A DNA stretch of 40,399 nucleotides, from positions 1-40,399 of the forward strand of contig PXTS01000038.1 of NCBI GenBank assembly GCA_003022485.1, in the 5' to 3' direction. This stretch comes from Bacteroidetes bacterium QS_8_68_28 (GTDB lineage: Bacteria; Bacteroidota; Rhodothermia; Rhodothermales; Salinibacteraceae). This document shows positions 19,201-27,950 of the stretch, in pieces; position 1 is the stretch's first letter, and each line of letters starts with the position of its first letter. The notes beneath the pieces are model-generated. The model was not told the origin of the DNA and did not search any database. It was given only the letters and a program-made list of their open reading frames with translations. The translations under genes and the position numbers were made by a program.

Positions 19201-20001
19201 GCCCTGGCGCGGAAGATCCCTAAGATGACGCGTGCGGTGCAGAAGGAGAGCCGCGAGGCGCTGGAGGCGATGCAACAGGCCACCGAGGCGATGACGGGCC
19301 GCACCGCTCGGCCTGCCGGCGGCCATCAGAAGACGGCCATGAAAAACCTCAATGAGCTGGCGCTCCTGCTCTCCCGCCTCGTGGAGCAGATGCAGAAGAG
19401 CCAGGGCGGCAAGGGCGGTGGCATGAGCGCCAAGCAAATGCGCAAGAGCCTCAAGCAAATGGCCGGCCAGCAGAAAAAGCTCAACGGCCAGGTGCAGCAG
19501 ATGCTCAACCAGCGGCAGGGCAACCGCCTCTCGCAGGACCAGTCGCAGCGCCTCAAGCAGATGGCCAAGCAGCAAAAGGCCATTCAGAAGCAGCTCGAGA
19601 AACTGCGCAAGCAGGGCGCCGACGGCCAGACGATGGGCAGCCTCGAAAAGGTCGCTGAGCAGATGGAAAAGACGATCCGCCAGATGCAGCGTCAGCGCCT
19701 CGACCGTGAGACGCTCAAGCGCCAGCAGCAAATTCGCTCGCGCCTCCTCCAGGCCCGGCAGTCGCTCCAGAAACAGGGCCGCACGAACCAGCGTCGCGGC
19801 CAAGAGGCCGAGGGCGACGCCACCCGCGCGCAACCTGCCTCCGAGGTGCCCGAGGGCGAGGCCCAGCGCCTGCGCCGCTCGCTGATTCGCTCGCTCGAAA
19901 GCGGCTACGCGCCCGACTACGAGCAGCTCATCAGGCGCTACTTCGAGTTGCTCCAAGAGCAGGAGCAACGTGACGGCCGCGCACCGCAGAAACAGAGGTG
20001 A
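16276..20001 (+). CDS. Giant DUF4175-like membrane protein with long coiled coil
   Basis: A 1241-aa protein with three predicted N-terminal membrane helices (about residues 27-49, 59-80 and 164-180), matching the DUF4175 architecture. A periplasmic beta-rich part follows (about 190-530) with DPPAYSGLPER and YRLAERRRGEPMKEF-type segments. From about residue 538 to about 1190 it is an extended coiled coil, extremely rich in Gln, Met, Lys and Arg. Near 18544 there is a 12-base tandem repeat (SSAK twice), and near 18628-18670 a 15-base unit repeated three times (ERGQQ). The end, SGYAPDYEQLIRRYFELL, matches the usual family terminus. The frame is uninterrupted over 3.7 kb. A scaffold or mechanical role in the envelope is my inference; nothing enzymatic is visible. 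Confidence 0.85.
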   Translation: MSEETTRLVGRLRRRLRRTVRRLTLGELAFGLVVTLGALAALWLVSAAVEAGLWMGPGLRAAVIGTVGVAALVLGGFFVARPLGRLLGLLERPSDQEAARRVGARFPEISDRFVNLLQLAAGARSGERSARPLADRAVARLGREVESVEFEEVEDFSRARRASRWAAIPVAGLLVFLLAAPSTFFGASGRLLAPTDHFQRPAPFRLALTSGETDLLKGDSLMVTVRARPADSFEAPGLPGSVTLQVQARGEDGFEEHTRDLTLSPADSSRTRFHHVFTGVRQHFRYRAVAEANGRSVRTGWREATVRERPRVAQLQVTLDPPAYSGLPERSLAAGTGDVTALPGTEVAVEASLAGPPTRQALLRFADGDVDTLAVSDSAATGSFSLEDDGSYRVALQGENGAPNDEPIRHRLQTTSDAAPTVSFTAPAPEAELTDALRPQLQWQMSDDFGFAQQKLYYRLAERRRGEPMKEFASVEVPTGRPGLLDQQVTYDWLLKQTTGLTLKPGDVLEYYVRVWDNNRVAGYQSARTRAQRLRLPSATEKYQQLENIQQGAEEQMQRLREQSEETRRQFESLREEVRRTREGGWGAQRQVEELQKRRQQMQQQAKQLQRQIEKAARQMQQGELTSPETQRQYEQLQQVAKQIQSPKLKKALQKLQKAMQEMDMEKMQQAMENVELNEKQYRERLKRTRELFEKIKAQQEMEEIAKRAGELAEEERRLSEETQELEKESAGERKKEERAEEKRGKGENEESSGDRSSAKSSAKKQERERSEGPRGKEGEGQKQRGQQERGQQERGQQPSDQKKAGQKKRGKSAEKREGLARQQERAREKMKKLRKKMQKLSKDMKEMRGAPKQQMQKMRKNSKQMPQEMKKNSRQLRKGQLNKARQGQEQMQRRLKQMQQSMSKMKKGMQRKRKRINMAGLRQALARTLRLSKDQEALRARSGGLSAGSPALREVTRRQSELADGLRATRDSLTALARKIPKMTRAVQKESREALEAMQQATEAMTGRTARPAGGHQKTAMKNLNELALLLSRLVEQMQKSQGGKGGGMSAKQMRKSLKQMAGQQKKLNGQVQQMLNQRQGNRLSQDQSQRLKQMAKQQKAIQKQLEKLRKQGADGQTMGSLEKVAEQMEKTIRQMQRQRLDRETLKRQQQIRSRLLQARQSLQKQGRTNQRRGQEAEGDATRAQPASEVPEGEAQRLRRSLIRSLESGYAPDYEQLIRRYFELLQEQEQRDGRAPQKQR

Positions 20002-20460
20002 TGGCCTTCATGTCCGCGCGGCGCGTCTGCCTCGCCGACCGGGAACTCGGCGTCCTTCTTCAGGCGGCGAGGCCGAAAAAGTGCGCTGCTCGCTATTGCT
20101 CCGCTGCCCATGGGGAGAAACCGAGACCGAAAACCAAAAACGAAAATCGAAGGGGGCTGGGTCTTGGCCGGGCCCCTCGATGAGGCCGACTGCACGTCGC
20201 CTTCGCCGACGAAGAGAACGCAGCCCCTGTTTTTTGTAAAATTGCCTTGACGCAAGCGCCCGCCCGCCGTATTTTCCTTTAAAAGAAAAGAAAGGCCTTG
20301 CGACCGCATTCCGGTCGCCGAGAGCGTCACCGCCCGGCGACCGAAGAAGGCGTCCTTCCAGCAAAGCCCCTTCCCCGAGCACGCAGCCACGAACGGCCTC
20401 CGGTTGCCGGAGCCGCCATTTCTCTTTTGCCCGTTCCGCCGCCCGGCGGGTCCTGATCGT
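20002..20460 (+). promoter_or_regulatory. 459-base spacer and structured leader before the GT5-like gene
   Basis: The first half has no supportable gene. The second half holds a clear promoter (separate entry) and a transcribed leader with hairpins. GCGACCG (20300-20306) pairs with CGGTCGC (20312-20318), and a second GGCGACCG at 20336-20343 can compete for the same partner. CTCCGG (20398-20403) pairs with CCGGAG (20407-20412) with further flanking pairs, followed by a T-rich run near 20419-20428. The last hairpin lies about 45 bases before the ATG and resembles a weak attenuator. Confidence 0.45.
20247..20275 (+). promoter_or_regulatory. Promoter for the GT5-like / DUF4270 cluster
   Basis: TTGACG at 20247-20252, a 17-base spacer, then TATTTT at 20270-20275, with an AT-rich stretch (TTTTTTGTAAAATTG) just upstream. 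It also fits the Bacteroidota pattern, TTG-N20-TAnnTT. The expected transcript start is near 20282, giving a leader of about 180 bases before the ATG at 20461. Confidence 0.65.
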
Positions 20461-21210
20461 ATGGCCTCCTCCCGTCGCCTCCTCATCGTCACCAGCGAAG
20501 TCGCTCCCTTTGCCGAGGAATCGGATACCGCCCCGCTTGTCCGCGCCCTCGCGCGCGGCCTTGAAGACGACTTCGACGCGCGCGTCATGGTGCCGCGCTA
20601 CGGCTGCGTCGGCGAGCGTGAAAACAGCCTTCATGAGGTGATCCGCCTGTCGGGCGCGGAGATCGCGGTCGGTGAAAAGAAAGAGGTCCTCTCGGTGAAG
20701 GTTGCCTCGCTGCCGGACGTGAGCCTGCAGGTGTACTTCATGGACAACGACGCCTACTTCGGGCGCGGCGGGTTGGCCCGCAACGAGGAGGGCATTCCCT
20801 ACGACGACAACCCCGAGCGAGCGCTTTTCTTCACCCGCGCGGTCATGGACACGGTGCGCAGCCTGCGCTGGGGGCCAGATGTGGTGCACGCCTTCGGCTG
20901 GGCCGGGGGCCTCACGCCGATGCTTCTGCGCACCGAGGGGAACGGCCAGGCGCTCTTTGAAAAGGCCAAAACCGTCTTCACGCCCGATGACGTGGAGGCC
21001 GGTCCCGGCCTGACGGACGACTTCCTCGCGTTCACGGACCTCAGCACGAACGGCGAAGCGGGCCGCTCGCTCGTGGAGGCGGGCCTCGGGCGCGCCGACG
21101 CTTCCATTCACCCGCCCGCCGTGGAAGCCAACGGTGCACCGCAGTTCAACGAGGCGGCCACCGAGCACCCGCGCCAGGCTGCCGAGATGTACGAACAGGT
21201 CTTGGCGTGA
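20461..21210 (+). CDS. Short GT5 (glycogen/starch synthase N-terminal domain) protein, probably not a synthase
   Basis: A 249-aa protein matching only the N-terminal Rossmann half of glycogen synthase (GT5). It opens RRLLIVTSEVAPFAEESDTA; in true glycogen synthases SEVAPFA is followed by the KTGGL ADP-glucose-binding motif, which is absent. Later segments (MVPRYGCVGERE, GIPYDDNPERALFFTRAV, PDVVHAFGWAGGLTPMLL) follow the family layout. The C-terminal GT-B half is missing altogether, and the gene ends cleanly rather than being broken. Such short versions are, to my knowledge, common in Bacteroidota next to a DUF4270 gene, as here. A role in glycogen synthesis is doubtful. It likely leads an envelope-related cluster with the two genes downstream. 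Confidence 0.82.
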   Translation: MASSRRLLIVTSEVAPFAEESDTAPLVRALARGLEDDFDARVMVPRYGCVGERENSLHEVIRLSGAEIAVGEKKEVLSVKVASLPDVSLQVYFMDNDAYFGRGGLARNEEGIPYDDNPERALFFTRAVMDTVRSLRWGPDVVHAFGWAGGLTPMLLRTEGNGQALFEKAKTVFTPDDVEAGPGLTDDFLAFTDLSTNGEAGRSLVEAGLGRADASIHPPAVEANGAPQFNEAATEHPRQAAEMYEQVLA

Positions 21211-21360
21211 GCGGCGCAGGGCGCCACGAGTCGGCGCCAGAGCGAGGGGGCACACGACACTGCGCGCCACACGCAATGCGCGAACGCCGTCTTTGCGCTT
21301 TTTTTGAAGGCGTCCGGAGCCGGGAAACCCGCCCTCGGAGAGCAGCATACGCTCCCCATG

Positions 21361-21396
21361 TGTATGTCGCTGGGGCGATGTATGTCGCTGGGGCGG
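21361..21396. repeat. 18-bp tandem duplication
   Basis: TGTATGTCGCTGGGGCGA (21361-21378) is followed directly by TGTATGTCGCTGGGGCGG (21379-21396). It lies in the 298-base spacer between the GT5-like gene and the DUF4270 gene. Just after it, GGGCG (21391-21395) and CGCCC (21402-21406) could form a short stem. It may be a paired protein-binding site or a simple duplication. Confidence 0.65.
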
Positions 21397-21508
21397 TGTA
21401 ACGCCCGCCTTCACCTCTTGGCGGCCTTCTTCTCGCGGTGCTCCACCGGGCGTTTCAGCCTCGGCCCTTGCCGCCTTCCACGCTCTCGCTCTGCTTGCCT
21501 TTTCGGGA

Positions 21509-22819
21509 ATGATTCGCTCTCGCGCCGCCGGCGCGCTCCTGCTTCTGAGTGTACTTTGCTCCCTCGCTGCCTGCGACAACCCGACCGACGTAGGGGGCGA
21601 ACTGGTGCCCGGCGAGGGGGCCGGCCCGCAGCGCGTCGTGCTAAAGCCGGGGGCGGGGCTCGATGTGGACACGACCCGCTACGCGCCTGAAACTGGAACC
21701 TCCCTGCCCGGCGAGATCGACGTGGCGCGCTTCCTGGCGGGTCGGCAGGAGGCCGTTCCTCCCGCCTTCGGCAAAGCGGAGGCGACCGGCTACATCGACG
21801 TCGAGCGCGCCAGCGCGCCGTCGGACCTCGAAGGCCGCGACATCGACAGCGTCAACGTCGAGTTGGTGGCGGACTACGCCTACGGCGACACCACCCGGCC
21901 GACCCGCCTGTCTCTTCACGACCTGACGGAGGAGTGGGACGTCGGCAATACCCGTGCCGACACGAGCTTCGCCCCCGGCTTTGCGGAGAACGCGCCCATC
22001 ACAACATTTACGGCGGCGCGCGGCGACACGCTCACGGTGCCGCTGCCGCGCGACTGGATCCGCGACCATGCCGGCGAACTGAACACCCCCGGCGACACGG
22101 CTTTTGCCGAGGCGTTTCACGGCTTCCAGGTGCGCGCGGCGGGAGAAACCGGCGTCGTCGGGTTCGCCTCCAGTGCCGCCCGGATGCGCGTGTTCTACGA
22201 GCCGCCCGCCGACGAGCAAGCGGCGACGGCTGTCTACAGCCTCACCGAGCAGCTCACCACCGTTCGCTCCTCGGGCCGCGCATCTGACGGAGACGAGTCC
22301 GACGGGGACGACCGGCGCACCCTCATCCAGGACGGCACCGGGCGCGTCCTGAGCTTCGAGCTGGATCCGCCCGACTCGTTGCGCAGCGTGGCCGTCAACA
22401 ATGCCGCGTTAATCCTTGAGGCAGACACCACCCTGGAGACGCTGCCTGAGGGGTTCCGCCGACCGCAGCTTCGACGGCTGGAGCTGCGAGACGCCCCGCC
22501 CGGCGACGAGAACGACCGCCTGCCCGGGGGGCTGTTTCTGGACTTCAACGCCGCTTCGGGCCGCTTCGAGAACAGCTTCGCCCTGCGCGACCTGGTGCAG
22601 GACGTGCTCAACGGAACGGTGGACTACGGGGAGATCCAGGTGCGAGCGCCGCGACGCCTCGTGTCGGTTCCCCGCGTCGGCAATTTGCCCGTTCCCGTCC
22701 CCTCACTCAACAGTGCGCTCATCTGCCGCGACGCGAGCGACGATGCAGGGGCAGGCGACGGGGCGTGCAGCGGCCCGCCGCGCCTGGAGCTGCTCTACAC
22801 GCCGCTTGAGGACGAGTAG
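21509..22819 (+). CDS. DUF4270-type lipoprotein
   Basis: A 436-aa predicted lipoprotein. The signal is short and hydrophobic (ALLLLSVLCSLAAC), with Cys22 as the lipidation site, followed by DNPTDVGGEL. This short Cys-Asp start followed by a glycine-rich stretch, then a long beta-rich body, fits DUF4270 proteins of Bacteroidota, as does the location right after a GT5-like gene. Repeated short beta segments with TGYIDVERA, SVNVELVADYAYG and RMRVFYEPP are seen. An acidic linker (GDESDGDD) lies mid-protein. It should sit on the outer membrane. The outer-membrane barrel gene follows after 67 bases, suggesting they act together. Exact function is unknown. Confidence 0.78.
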   Translation: MIRSRAAGALLLLSVLCSLAACDNPTDVGGELVPGEGAGPQRVVLKPGAGLDVDTTRYAPETGTSLPGEIDVARFLAGRQEAVPPAFGKAEATGYIDVERASAPSDLEGRDIDSVNVELVADYAYGDTTRPTRLSLHDLTEEWDVGNTRADTSFAPGFAENAPITTFTAARGDTLTVPLPRDWIRDHAGELNTPGDTAFAEAFHGFQVRAAGETGVVGFASSAARMRVFYEPPADEQAATAVYSLTEQLTTVRSSGRASDGDESDGDDRRTLIQDGTGRVLSFELDPPDSLRSVAVNNAALILEADTTLETLPEGFRRPQLRRLELRDAPPGDENDRLPGGLFLDFNAASGRFENSFALRDLVQDVLNGTVDYGEIQVRAPRRLVSVPRVGNLPVPVPSLNSALICRDASDDAGAGDGACSGPPRLELLYTPLEDE

Positions 22820-22886
22820 CGACGCACCGTTGCCCCGCTCGGCACCGGCTTCGCCGTTTTCTTGACTGACTTCTCCGACCCGGACG

Positions 22887-24278
22887 ATGGACGATGCGTT
22901 CCCCCGGTCCACTGCCGACTGCGTTGGCGCGCGCGCTTGCGAGTGGCGCGCAGTGAGCACGGCGATGTTCGCCCTGGCGTTCCTGATGAGCCTGATGGGG
23001 GGCGTTCCCGGCCCGGCGCAGGCGCAAACCACCGGCGGCGACGGGTCCATCTACTCGCGCTTCGGGGTCGGGGAGCTGCGCGAGTACTCCTCCCCGCAGG
23101 CGCAGGCGATGGGCGGGGGCGGCCTGGCGCTTCGCTCGCTCAACTACACCGGCTTCGCCAACCCCGCGCTCTGGAGCGACCAAGAGCTTACGCGCCTGGC
23201 CGCCGCGGCGCGTTACCGCCGGATCAACGCGCAAAGCGGGACCGGGCAGGCCAGCCGCCTCGACAACGGGGCGCTCCAGGCCGTGCAGTTCAGCTTCCCG
23301 CTCTACACCGAAAAGCTGGGGATAGGTGTCGGCCTTCGCCCGTACTCGCGCCTGGAGTACCGCGTGCAGCAGGCCCCCCGGCCCGTGCCCGGCGACACGG
23401 CCTCCTACCAGCTTCGCTTCGAGGGCGAGGGCGGTTTGCAGGAAATCTCGGGCGGGTTGGGCTACCGCTTCGGGGACGTGCTGGCGTTAGGAGCGCGCGC
23501 CGGCGTCGTCTTCGGCATCCTCGAAAGCCGGCGCGCCACGCGGTTTTCCACGCCCCGCTTTGCCCCGACGACGCTGGCGACGCGCACGCGAGTGGCCGGC
23601 TTCACGAGCACGGCCGGGGCGCTGCTCTCGCTGGCGAGCGTCTTCCGCGACGAAGACGCGCTCTCGGTGGGAGCCACGCTGACGCTGCCGGCCACGCTGA
23701 CGGGCGAGCGCGTGCGCACCTCCGGCAGAGGGCTCGACCCCGACACGCTCCGCATCGACGGCGGGGGAGCGGCCCGCGAGGACGAAGGGAGCCTGCGGGT
23801 GCCCCTCGAGGCGGCGCTGGGACTGAGCTACAAACCCTCCGACCGCTGGACCTTCGTGGCCGACGGGCGCTTCGAGGCGTGGGCCGACGCGGAGAACAAC
23901 TTCGAGACTGCCCTGCCGGGCTTCGAAGGATTGCGCGACCGTACCCGGGCCTCGATCGGGGCGGAGTTTCTGCCTGCCGGTACCAATCGCAATGACACGT
24001 TCTTCAAGCGCACCGCCTACCGCCTGGGCGGGTACTACGAGCAGACCTACGTGGGGCCGCAGGCGCTGCCGGACGGAGCCTCGGAAGGCGTGGACGCACT
24101 GGCGGCAACCGGGGGCCTGAGCTTGCCCACGCCGCTTTATGGCACGCGAATTGATGTAGGATTTGAGGTGGGTGCGCGCGGCACCACCTCGGGCGCGCTG
24201 GTGCGCGACCTCTTCTACGGGGTGTCCCTCGGTGTCAACCTCGGCGAGCGCTGGTTTCAGCGCCGCAAGCTGCGCTGA
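22887..24278 (+). CDS. Outer-membrane beta-barrel protein
   Basis: A 463-aa protein with a signal peptide (hydrophobic FALAFLMSLMGG, then cleavage after PGPAQA) and a barrel-like body of alternating aromatic/hydrophobic strands. The mature start, SIYSRFGVGELREYSSPQAQ, resembles Bacteroidota barrel proteins that begin with a 'SRFG-x-G' strand. Repeated Gly-rich turns follow (GLALRSLNYTGFANPALW, LGIGVGLRPYSRLEYRV, GGLGYRFGDVLALGARAGV). The C-terminus ends FYGVSLGVNLGERWFQRRKLR. The start is uncertain: ATG at 22887 is used, but the GTG at 22953 would give a more compact signal peptide. It is downstream of the DUF4270 lipoprotein and upstream of the TPR gene, on the same strand. The transported substrate is unknown. 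Confidence 0.8.
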   Translation: MDDAFPRSTADCVGARACEWRAVSTAMFALAFLMSLMGGVPGPAQAQTTGGDGSIYSRFGVGELREYSSPQAQAMGGGGLALRSLNYTGFANPALWSDQELTRLAAAARYRRINAQSGTGQASRLDNGALQAVQFSFPLYTEKLGIGVGLRPYSRLEYRVQQAPRPVPGDTASYQLRFEGEGGLQEISGGLGYRFGDVLALGARAGVVFGILESRRATRFSTPRFAPTTLATRTRVAGFTSTAGALLSLASVFRDEDALSVGATLTLPATLTGERVRTSGRGLDPDTLRIDGGGAAREDEGSLRVPLEAALGLSYKPSDRWTFVADGRFEAWADAENNFETALPGFEGLRDRTRASIGAEFLPAGTNRNDTFFKRTAYRLGGYYEQTYVGPQALPDGASEGVDALAATGGLSLPTPLYGTRIDVGFEVGARGTTSGALVRDLFYGVSLGVNLGERWFQRRKLR

Positions 24279-24469
24279 GGCGGCCTGCCCGGCAGACGGG
24301 GCGCCCCCAGCGGCAGCTCGCCCGGAACTTGCGTGCTCGCAAACTGTCCATCATCACACACACTTCTCACGGCCTGTTTCCCGCTTCTGCGAACGTCGCC
24401 GGGCTGGCCTGCACAGGCTCCTCGGTGCACGTTCCGTTCCGGTTTCCTCTCGCTATTTCCCTCGATGTC

Positions 24470-25780
24470 ATGCGTTTCCCGTCTTCGCGCCTTTCTGCCT
24501 TTGCTCTGCTTCTCGTTGCGGCGTTGCTCGTGGGAACGGCCCCGAGCGCGCAGGCGCAGAGCGAGCAGGAGAAGACCGAGTATTACAGCCTGTTCATTAC
24601 CGACTACCGGAGCGACAACTACAAAAGCGCCCTCCGCAGCGCGCGGTGGCTCCTGAAGAACGCCCCGACCTACCCGAAGGACGACGCGCGCAACTACCGC
24701 CGCGTCTATGATTCCTACCTGGGCCTCGCCGAAAGCGCCTCGGACCAGCAGACGAAGCGAGCCTACATCGACAGCGCGCTGACCATCGCCAAGCGCGCCG
24801 TGCCCGAGGTGAAGGAGGCCGGCGGCGAGGTGGACGAGTTCACCTGGGTGCAGCGACGCGGGCGCGCGATCTACGAAAACCAGGACCTGATGGACAACGG
24901 CCGCCGGCGTGCCACGAAGCTCTTTCGCAAGGCGTACGACATGAAGCCCGCCGAGATGGAACCGTGGTACCTCGACCAGATCGTGCGCGGCTACTACAGC
25001 GAAGACGCCAAAGAAAAGGCGCTCGCTTTCCTCGACGAGCTCGAAGCCAACCGCGGCGGCGAGGAAGAGGTGCAGAAGCTGCTCGACAAGTGGCGCCCGC
25101 AGTTCTTCGACACCCCCTCCGAGCGCGTCGCCTTCCTGGAGAGCCAGCTCGAGGAGAACCCCGAAGACAGCGAGATTATGAACCAGCTCCTCACACTCTA
25201 CCAGCAGCAGGGCATGAGCGATAAGGCCTCGCGCCTGCAGAGCCGCATCCTCGAGTCCAACCCGAGCCCCGAGCTGTACCGCACGGTTGCCTCCACGCGC
25301 CTCGACGACGACGAGCCGCAGAAGGCGTTCGACCTTTACCAGCAGATGCTCGAAATGGAAAACAGCGAGCCCACCGCGCAGGACTACTACAACATGGGCG
25401 TGGCGCAGCAGCAGGTGGGCCAGTTTGCGAAGGCGCGCACCTACTACCGCCGCGCCACCGACGTGGACTCCGGCTTCGGATCGGCCTACATGGCCATCGG
25501 CAACCTCTACGCCCAGGCTGTTTCCAACTGCTCCGGCAGCGAGCTCACGCTCCAGGACCGCGCCGTCTACTGGCTGGCCACCGACTACTACCAGAAGGCC
25601 AAAGCCAACGACCCGTCGGTCGCCAGCACGGCCAACCAGAACATCGCCGAGTACCGGGGCTACTTCCCCGAAAAGTCGAAGATCTTCATGAAAGGCTGGG
25701 AAGCGGGCCGCAGCTACACCATCGACTACGGCTGCTACTCTTGGATCGGCGAGACGACGACGGTGAAGAACCCGTCCTGA
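24470..25780 (+). CDS. Secreted TPR-repeat protein
   Basis: A 436-aa periplasmic protein with a signal peptide (SAFALLLVAALLVGTAPSAQAQ) and helical tetratricopeptide-type repeats. The clearest repeats are in the second half, for example SEIMNQLLTLYQQQGMSDKA, TAQDYYNMGVAQQQVGQF and SAYMAIGNLYAQAV, each with the spaced small and aromatic residues of TPR helices. These scaffold domains bind partner proteins. The mature protein is rich in Tyr, Glu and Lys. Several cysteines are present (SNCSGSE, YGCYSW). The ATG at 24470 gives the canonical signal peptide; the frame upstream is a long unlikely extension. It is 191 bases after the barrel gene and is followed by a strong terminator, which closes this cluster. 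Confidence 0.8.
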   Translation: MRFPSSRLSAFALLLVAALLVGTAPSAQAQSEQEKTEYYSLFITDYRSDNYKSALRSARWLLKNAPTYPKDDARNYRRVYDSYLGLAESASDQQTKRAYIDSALTIAKRAVPEVKEAGGEVDEFTWVQRRGRAIYENQDLMDNGRRRATKLFRKAYDMKPAEMEPWYLDQIVRGYYSEDAKEKALAFLDELEANRGGEEEVQKLLDKWRPQFFDTPSERVAFLESQLEENPEDSEIMNQLLTLYQQQGMSDKASRLQSRILESNPSPELYRTVASTRLDDDEPQKAFDLYQQMLEMENSEPTAQDYYNMGVAQQQVGQFAKARTYYRRATDVDSGFGSAYMAIGNLYAQAVSNCSGSELTLQDRAVYWLATDYYQKAKANDPSVASTANQNIAEYRGYFPEKSKIFMKGWEAGRSYTIDYGCYSWIGETTTVKNPS

Positions 25781-25813
25781 CGCGCTCCTTTGCGGAAAAG
25801 ACGCCGCCTCCCG

Positions 25814-25853
25814 AGCCGGCCCGTCTCCAGCAGCGAGGCAGGCCGGCTTTTTT
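25814..25853 (+). terminator. Rho-independent terminator after the TPR gene
   Basis: AGCCGGCC (25814-25821) pairs perfectly with GGCCGGCT (25841-25848), followed by six T residues (25848-25853). It lies 34 bases after the TPR stop codon and ends the GT5-like / DUF4270 / barrel / TPR group. Confidence 0.8.
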
Positions 25854-25880
25854 CGTGATGCGTGAAACCGTGGTGCGTGA
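25852..25880. repeat. Dispersed intergenic repeat, copy 2
   Basis: This is the reverse complement of the repeat at 3617-3644: read on the minus strand it is TCACGCACCACG, three bases, then TCACGCATCACGAA. It begins inside the terminator's T-run. Confidence 0.55.
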
Positions 25881-26003
25881 CGACGCCGGGTGGGCACGTT
25901 TGCGCCAAACGGCAGCCGGCGACGCCTTCCGGGGACGACGTTCCGGATCCGGTGTGTCGGCGACCGTCGGTCAGCCGCCTCGCGCAGTACGCATCACGCC
26001 CCC

Positions 26004-27377
<1,374 letters not shown>

Positions 27378-27541
27378 GTTCATGGTTCGTTGATCGTTTC
27401 CATTGAGCGTACGCATCGCCAAACGAGCACGAACCACGAACCAGCGAGCGCTCCGACCGATAGGGAGGAAGTGCTCTTGACATTCAACACCGTTGCTCGG
27501 GGCGCAACGCGAGCGGACGAACTACGAACCACGAAAACGCC

Positions 27542-27841
27542 ATGCCCGATTCCGGAAGCAGCACCCGTTCGCACCGCCTGGGGCGGGGGCTCGCGCTGGG
27601 CGCGGTCGTGCTGGTAGTCGTCTGGGTGGCCTTCTTCGACAGCCACTCCATCCAGAAGCGCCTGCGCTTCCGGCAGCAGCATGCGCGCCTCACGGCCGAG
27701 AACGACTCGTTGCGCCGCCAGATCGAAGCGCTTCAAGAAAAGCTCCAGTCGCCCCCGGCCGACTCGACCATCGAGCGCATCGCCCGCGAGGAATACGGGA
27801 TGCGTCGCCCCGGCGAGACGGTCTACCGCGTGGAGCAGTAG
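27542..27841 (+). CDS. Septum formation initiator, FtsB/DivIC-like
   Basis: A 99-aa single-pass membrane protein of the divisome. The layout is textbook: short basic N-terminus, one membrane helix (LALGAVVLVVVWVAFF at about 17-32), then a coiled coil (RQQHARLTAENDSLRRQIEA) and a C-terminal segment ERIAREEYGMRRPGETVYRV with the conserved Tyr-Gly and Gly-Glu. FtsB/DivIC proteins bind FtsL and FtsQ to regulate septal cell-wall synthesis. It follows eno, the common neighbourhood for ftsB. Whether to name it FtsB or DivIC is not resolved by sequence alone. Confidence 0.9.
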   Translation: MPDSGSSTRSHRLGRGLALGAVVLVVVWVAFFDSHSIQKRLRFRQQHARLTAENDSLRRQIEALQEKLQSPPADSTIERIAREEYGMRRPGETVYRVEQ

Positions 27842-27950
27842 CTTCACCGTCGAAGGGGGCCGGTTGCGAGGTTGGGGGGCTCGGTCTCGCAGACGCGGCT
27901 GCAACGCGAAAAACCCCAAACGCTGAACCCCGAACTCGAAACCGCGAAGC

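Noticed and set aside
18529-19968. Leu-rich open frame antisense to the giant coiled-coil gene, looking like a membrane protein
   Set aside because: It is the complement of repeated CAG/AAG-type codons, which read as Leu when inverted; no start or family support.
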